From the NCBI RefSeq assembly GCF_000374565.1, contig NZ_KB894686.1:1-64000 (forward strand): DNA of 64,000 nucleotides, written 5' to 3'. Under the pieces are notes generated by a model. The model ran no database searches. It was not told the DNA's origin and worked only from the letters and a program-made list of their open reading frames with translations. The translations under genes and the position numbers were made by a program. The first letter of the stretch is position 1. Each line of letters begins with the position of its first letter. The DNA is from Siminovitchia fordii DSM 16014 = CIP 108821. GTDB taxonomy: Bacteria > Bacillota > Bacilli > Bacillales > Bacillaceae_C. Below are positions 62,193 to 64,000 of the stretch, one piece after another.

Positions 62193-62276
62193 TTGCCATC
62201 CAATTAATTTATGCTATAATCAGTATAATTACTACGCTTGTAGTTTTTTGATAAATTAAATACTACAAATGTAGTA
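62193..62276 (+). promoter_or_regulatory. promoter with BlaI/MecI-type operators for the PBP gene
   Basis: Promoter TTGCCA (62193-62198), 16-base spacer, TATAAT (62215-62220). Downstream are TACTACG-CT-TGTAGTT (62230-62245, two mismatches) and the perfect TACTACA-AA-TGTAGTA (62261-62276), centres 31 bases apart. These match the TACA/TGTA operators of BlaI/MecI repressors and would block transcription at and after the start point. Confidence 0.8.
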
Positions 62277-62304
62277 TTAATTGGAAGAAAAGAAGGTAAG
62301 GACA

Positions 62305-64000
62305 ATGAGAAGCAGGGTTAAAAGCAAAAAAGCAAGAGTCAAAACTTATTCCATCGTTCTATTGATCATTTTAGCGGGAGTCGGTGGTTTTGGGCTATTC
62401 CTAATGATACATAGTAATGACACCAGACAGATGGAGGAAACAGCAAACAACTTTATTGATATTTTAGAGAATAAAGAGTATGAAAAACTGGGTAGTGTGC
62501 TAAAAAAACAATCTTATACTTCAGCAGATTATACTTTGGAAGATGTGATAGATAAATACGATGCTATTTTTAACGGTGTGGATATTGATAACATCCAAGC
62601 TTCCAAGATTAAATTTGAAAAAGTGAATGACAAAAAGCTAGAATTTTCCTTTCGATTGAATTTCACTACCCCATTGGGATCTTTGGAAAATTTAGAATAC
62701 CATACACAGATGATAAAGACGGACGATGATTATAAGGTGAAATGGGATCCTTCATTAATTTTTCCTGGAATGGAGGGAAAAGATAAGGTTGTATTTCATT
62801 ATTGGAAAGCAGAACGTGGGGAGATTACAGATCATCTTGGCAACGGATTAGCAATAAATGAAGAATTTAAAGAGGCGGGGATTGTACCGAAAGATTTACC
62901 CCAAGAGAGTAAAAATGAGAAAAGCTTCCAAGAAATTAGCCAACAATTTAATATTCCAGTGAAAGAAATACATCAAAAACTAAATCAAGGTTGGGTAGAT
63001 GATGATTTATTTGTTCCTTTAAAAATTATTGAATCTGATGAAGCAAAAGTAATTCCCGGTATTTCCTATCGGAATGTAAAACTTCGATATTATCCTTTAA
63101 AGGAAGCCGCTGCTCATTTAATCGGATATGTAGGAAAGGTGACGAAGGAAGACTTGGATAGAAATCCACATTTTGCGGAAGGAGACATAATTGGCAAAGC
63201 TGGATTGGAAAGAGCCCTGGATAAAGAGCTGCGGGGTAAAGATGGTGGAGAAATCCTAATTGTTGATGAGAATGGAGAAAAGAAACAAGAAATTCAAACG
63301 CTGGAGAAAATGGACGGAAAAACGATCAAACTGACAATCGATAACTATATACAAGTGGAGGCTTTCAAACACTTGAAAGGAAAACCAGGTGCTACCGTTG
63401 TTATGGACCCCAAAGAAGGGGGACTCTATGCAGTAGTCAGTTCCCCTTCGTTTGATCCGAATCAAATGGCTCAAGGCATTTCCCAGCATGATTATGATAA
63501 GTATACCAACGATGAGAATAAGCCATTTATTTCAAGATTTGCTACAGGTTATGCACCCGGTTCCACATTTAAAACGATTACCTCCAGCATTGGTCTAGAT
63601 GCTAAAGTGACATATCCTAATAAGGTTAGGAAAATAAATGGTTTAAGCTGGAAGAAAGATAAAACTTGGGGCGGGTATTCAGTTACCCGTGTTTCTGATG
63701 TACAAAATGTAGATATGAGAAAAGCACTCATATACTCTGACAATATTTACTTTGCTCAAGAAACGATAGAAATGGGAGAAAAAACTTTTAAAAATGGTCT
63801 GAAAAAGTTTATCTTTGGAGAGAAATTAGATTTGCCGATTTCAATGAAACCTGCGCAAATTTCTAATCAACCAACATTTAATTCAGAAATTCTCTTGGCT
63901 GATACAGCGTATGGACAAGGAGAATTATTAATTTCTCCCATTCAGCAAGCCTCTATGTATTCTGTTTTTCAGAACGCAGGAAAGGTTGTCTATCCAAGAT
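62305..64000 (+). CDS. MecA/PBP3-like penicillin-binding transpeptidase, cut by window end
   Basis: First 565 residues of a class B PBP. N-terminal membrane anchor (about 14-35), a MecA_N NTF2-like domain (NNFIDILENKEYEKLGSVLK onward, to about 145), a PBP dimer domain, and the transpeptidase domain with active-site S420 in STFK and SDN at 478-480. The KTG motif lies beyond the window. It resembles B. subtilis PbpC and staphylococcal MecA in layout. ATG 62305 follows AGAAGGTAAGG. BlaI-type operators suggest induction by beta-lactams. Confidence 0.9.
   Translation, partial: MRSRVKSKKARVKTYSIVLLIILAGVGGFGLFLMIHSNDTRQMEETANNFIDILENKEYEKLGSVLKKQSYTSADYTLEDVIDKYDAIFNGVDIDNIQASKIKFEKVNDKKLEFSFRLNFTTPLGSLENLEYHTQMIKTDDDYKVKWDPSLIFPGMEGKDKVVFHYWKAERGEITDHLGNGLAINEEFKEAGIVPKDLPQESKNEKSFQEISQQFNIPVKEIHQKLNQGWVDDDLFVPLKIIESDEAKVIPGISYRNVKLRYYPLKEAAAHLIGYVGKVTKEDLDRNPHFAEGDIIGKAGLERALDKELRGKDGGEILIVDENGEKKQEIQTLEKMDGKTIKLTIDNYIQVEAFKHLKGKPGATVVMDPKEGGLYAVVSSPSFDPNQMAQGISQHDYDKYTNDENKPFISRFATGYAPGSTFKTITSSIGLDAKVTYPNKVRKINGLSWKKDKTWGGYSVTRVSDVQNVDMRKALIYSDNIYFAQETIEMGEKTFKNGLKKFIFGEKLDLPISMKPAQISNQPTFNSEILLADTAYGQGELLISPIQQASMYSVFQNAGKVVYPR

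Overview
The window looks like the chromosome of a low-GC, aerobic, spore-former-type Bacillota, probably family Bacillaceae. The evidence is AT-rich DNA with strong Shine-Dalgarno sites, a quinol oxidase operon qoxABCD, a cystine symporter TcyP, a BceRS-BceAB module, a YvfRSTU-type two-component/ABC module, a T-box-controlled leuA and Tn916-type genes. I see no rRNA, tRNA or CRISPR array.

Layout. 1-10 kb is an insertion-sequence graveyard. It starts with an intact IS1182-family copy at the window edge, followed by remnants of a BtrH-like gene, an IS21 transposase, an AraC regulator and a zinc-type ABC ATPase. An intact ZnuB/AdcB-type permease, an Rrf2 regulator, a CPYC-type flavin disulfide oxidoreductase, a VanZ-domain protein and a complete IS3-family element follow. 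10.2-14.8 kb carries a divergent bceSR / bceAB antibiotic-sensing and detoxification module.

15-37 kb is a Tn916-family integrative conjugative element (ICE) on the minus strand. From right to left it has a C5-cytosine methyltransferase, an MT-A70 adenine methyltransferase, orf23, orf22, orf21 (coupling protein), oriT, orf20 (relaxase), a frameshifted orf19, ardA, orf17, orf16 (VirB4), orf15, orf14 (cell wall hydrolase) and orf13. Next comes a cargo block (16.6-23.5 kb) where Tn916 carries tet(M), and then the orf7-type sigma factor and orf8-type regulator. No integrase or excisionase is visible, so the element is probably stranded. The cargo holds two related TetR/operator modules, one intact and one truncated. 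The intact one faces a GAP-family membrane protein and a small membrane protein. The truncated one faces a 22-residue cationic peptide and an alpha/beta hydrolase. A secreted beta/gamma-crystallin-like protein and an acyltransferase are also present.

37.4-64 kb looks like ordinary chromosome: ArsR-SRPBCC pair, YvfTU-type two-component system with a three-gene ABC transporter, APH-family kinase, PhzF isomerase, a second Rrf2/CPYC-oxidoreductase pair paralogous to the one at 5 kb, tcyP, VOC protein, qoxABCD behind an Fnr/Rex-like palindrome, T-box-leuA, an ABC1/UbiB kinase, a lipoprotein gene with one in-frame stop, and a PBP3/MecA-like penicillin-binding protein behind BlaI-type operators, cut by the window end.

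Main themes are cell-envelope and antibiotic stress (BceAB, YvfRS-like, VanZ, PBP), thiol/redox control (two Rrf2-oxidoreductase modules, cystine uptake) and mobile DNA with its anti-restriction equipment. All family assignments were made by reading the translated sequence; no database search was run.
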